From NCBI GenBank assembly GCA_019239585.1, contig JAFAZU010000095.1, positions 1 through 6,360 on the forward strand: DNA of 6,360 nucleotides, in the 5' to 3' direction. Positions 5,139 to 6,360 of the stretch are shown here, one piece after another (positions within the stretch are counted from its first letter, which is position 1; each line of letters begins with the position of its first letter). This DNA is from Acidobacteriaceae bacterium. Its GTDB lineage: Bacteria > Acidobacteriota > Terriglobia > Bryobacterales > Bryobacteraceae. The notes under the pieces were generated by a model. It was not told the DNA's origin. It made no database searches and saw nothing but the letters and a program-made list of their open reading frames with translations. The position numbers and the translations under genes were made by a program.

Positions 5139-6360
5139 CGCCCTCCCATCTGACGCAAACCTTAGCCTCGCTTTCGCCCGTTGATCTTGCCGTTATCGTT
5201 CTTTATTTCGCCGCGGTCGTGCTTCTGGGCGTTCTTCTGAAGCGCAGGGTGCAAACCGGCGAGGATTTCTTTGTCGCCGGGCGGGAAATGACGGCTTGGA
5301 TCGCCGGGCTCAGCTTTGTTGCGGCTAATATGGGCGCACTGGAACTGATGGGATGGGCAGCGGGCGCTTATGAGTACGGCGTGCTGGCGACGCACTGGTA
5401 CTGGATCGGCGCGATCCCGGCCATGATCTTTTTAGCACTGGTCATGATGCCGTTTTATTACATCTCGAAAACTCACTCAGTGCCTGGATATCTTAAGCTG
5501 CGTTTTGGCGAGTCCACGCGGGCGCTGAGCGCGCTTTCTTTTGCCGGCATGACGATCCTTGTGTCCGGAATCAACATGTTTGCGATGGCAAAAGTGATGC
5601 AGGTGGTACTGGGATGGAATCTGACGTTTTCGATCTGGGTGTCGTCGGCTACCATTGCCGTTTACGTCACGTTAGGCGGCCTCACCTCGGCTATTTTTAA
5701 CGAGGTGTTGCAATTTATGCTGATCTGGCTGGGGGCGCTGGTTGTTCCCATTCTGGGCCTTGCCGAGTGCGGAGGCTTTGCGGGGCTGCGTCAGCGCATT
5801 CTGCAAAACGCGTCTGTGCCCAGTGGATTTCTTCATCTCTGGACAACGATCAACCACTTTGGAGACAATCCGATGGGCATTCATTGGACCGGCATCGTCT
5901 TTGGTCTGGGGTTTGTGGGATCTTTTGGCTACTGGACTACCGACTTCCTGGTTGTTCAGCGAGTGATTGCCGCCAAGGACCTGCGATCGGCTCAGTTAGC
6001 GCCGATTATCGGCGCTTTCTTCAAAATTTTAGTGCCGTTTATTGTAATTCTGCCGGGACTGATTGGCGTTGCGGTTCTCACGGCTGAAAACGCGGGCTTG
6101 GGCCTTCTGCCGGAAGCAACAGCCGGTCCTTCTCAACACACTTACAACGAAGTTCTTCCCTTGCTGCTCGTCCGGTACGCGCCGCCTGGATTGCTGGGGC
6201 TTGGCATCACGGCCTTGATTGCGGGTTTTATGTCCGGTATGGCAGGCAACATTAGCGCCTTTGCCACGGTTTGGACTTACGATCTGTACCGCCCTCTTCT
6301 GCGTCCCAACGCTACTGATGCGCACTATCTGGCAATGGGCCGCTGGAGCACCACTCTTGG
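5135..6360 (+). CDS. Sodium:solute symporter family (SSS, SGLT-like) permease, C-terminally truncated by window
   Basis: 408 complete codons are visible and the frame is still open at the right edge; SSS proteins usually have 500-600 residues, so roughly the last quarter is missing. Hydrophobic segments lie at about 17-35, 54-75, 86-110, 130-150, 163-180, 190-211, 250-272, 288-316 and 342-380, consistent with the LeuT-fold SSS topology. Family signatures are DFFVAGREM (44-52) after the first segment, GGLTSAIFNEVLQ (181-193) at TM5, WTTDFLVVQRVIAAKD (267-282), the usual QR..AAKD loop, and SGMAGNISAFATVWTYDLY (367-385) at the sodium-site helix. It resembles proteins annotated as Na+/galactose cotransporters, but the substrate is not determined and may be a sugar, sugar acid, amino acid or other small metabolite. 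It sits in the inner membrane and imports solute with sodium. It is the second gene of an operon with the PhyH enzyme. Shorter frames on either strand within this stretch are shadows of it. Confidence 0.88.
   Translation, partial: MTPSHLTQTLASLSPVDLAVIVLYFAAVVLLGVLLKRRVQTGEDFFVAGREMTAWIAGLSFVAANMGALELMGWAAGAYEYGVLATHWYWIGAIPAMIFLALVMMPFYYISKTHSVPGYLKLRFGESTRALSALSFAGMTILVSGINMFAMAKVMQVVLGWNLTFSIWVSSATIAVYVTLGGLTSAIFNEVLQFMLIWLGALVVPILGLAECGGFAGLRQRILQNASVPSGFLHLWTTINHFGDNPMGIHWTGIVFGLGFVGSFGYWTTDFLVVQRVIAAKDLRSAQLAPIIGAFFKILVPFIVILPGLIGVAVLTAENAGLGLLPEATAGPSQHTYNEVLPLLLVRYAPPGLLGLGITALIAGFMSGMAGNISAFATVWTYDLYRPLLRPNATDAHYLAMGRWSTTL
5998..6016. repeat. Perfect 19-base palindrome inside the symporter gene
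   Basis: AGCGCCGAT T ATCGGCGCT is a perfect inverted repeat with 9-base arms around one central base. It encodes part of a transmembrane stretch (AP-IIGA, near residues 289-294) and is followed by a T/C-rich run, giving a superficial resemblance to an intrinsic terminator. Being inside an intact reading frame it is probably either chance or a mild RNA hairpin or protein-binding site. Confidence 0.4.

Noticed and set aside
5998..6030. Terminator-like hairpin followed by pyrimidines
   Set aside because: It lies inside an intact membrane-protein reading frame that continues for over 340 more bases, and a one-base loop is sterically poor.
5742..6087. Two overlapping plus-strand open frames (5742..5966 and 5767..6087)
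   Set aside because: They lie in other frames inside the symporter gene, have no recognisable family, and the symporter frame shows full SSS signatures across the same bases.

Overview
The window looks like a chromosomal segment of a free-living, saprophytic Gram-negative heterotroph. The gene families (GMC oxidoreductase with a gluconate-2-dehydrogenase subunit-3 partner, secreted SGNH hydrolase, GtaA-type six-hairpin protein, PhyH dioxygenase, SSS symporter) and the wording of several motifs resemble Acidobacteriota of the Solibacter/Bryobacter type. Planctomycetes or related soil bacteria are possible. This assignment is inference from recalled protein families, not from a marker gene. No rRNA, tRNA, CRISPR array, insertion sequence or phage gene was seen.

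Layout. On the minus strand, 827 to 1 holds a two-gene unit: a Tat-exported small subunit (246..827), followed after 2 bases by the N-terminus of a FAD-dependent GMC oxidoreductase (1..243, cut by the window edge). A 63-bp gap (828..890) separates it from a divergent secreted SGNH/GDSL hydrolase (891..2162). That gene meets a large exported GtaA/glutaminase-like protein (2155..4260, minus) tail to tail, with the last 8 bases shared. A second short divergent gap (4261..4328) carries a good sigma70-like promoter for a plus-strand operon. The operon consists of a phytanoyl-CoA dioxygenase-family enzyme (4329..5138) and a sodium:solute symporter (from 5135, running off the right edge) that starts at a TTG overlapping the stop codon of the dioxygenase gene. 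Coding density is very high and no intergenic gap exceeds 70 bp.

How the genes may work together. Four of the six products carry an export signal or are membrane proteins, and three of these are enzymes predicted in the periplasm or outside the cell. The oxidoreductase pair would oxidise a sugar or polyol, the SGNH hydrolase would remove ester groups (acetyl or similar), the GtaA-like protein would act on an amide or glycan-related substrate, and the SSS symporter would import the released solute with sodium. The cytoplasmic PhyH enzyme, coupled to the symporter, is the best candidate to hydroxylate or otherwise oxidise the imported compound. This is a plausible small scavenging locus, but no substrate can be read from the sequence. 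I see no clear evidence of a novel defence or mobile system. The most interesting points are the symporter–dioxygenase coupling, the altered TM5 signature of the symporter, the uncharacterised C-terminal half of the SGNH hydrolase, and the compact divergent/convergent architecture.
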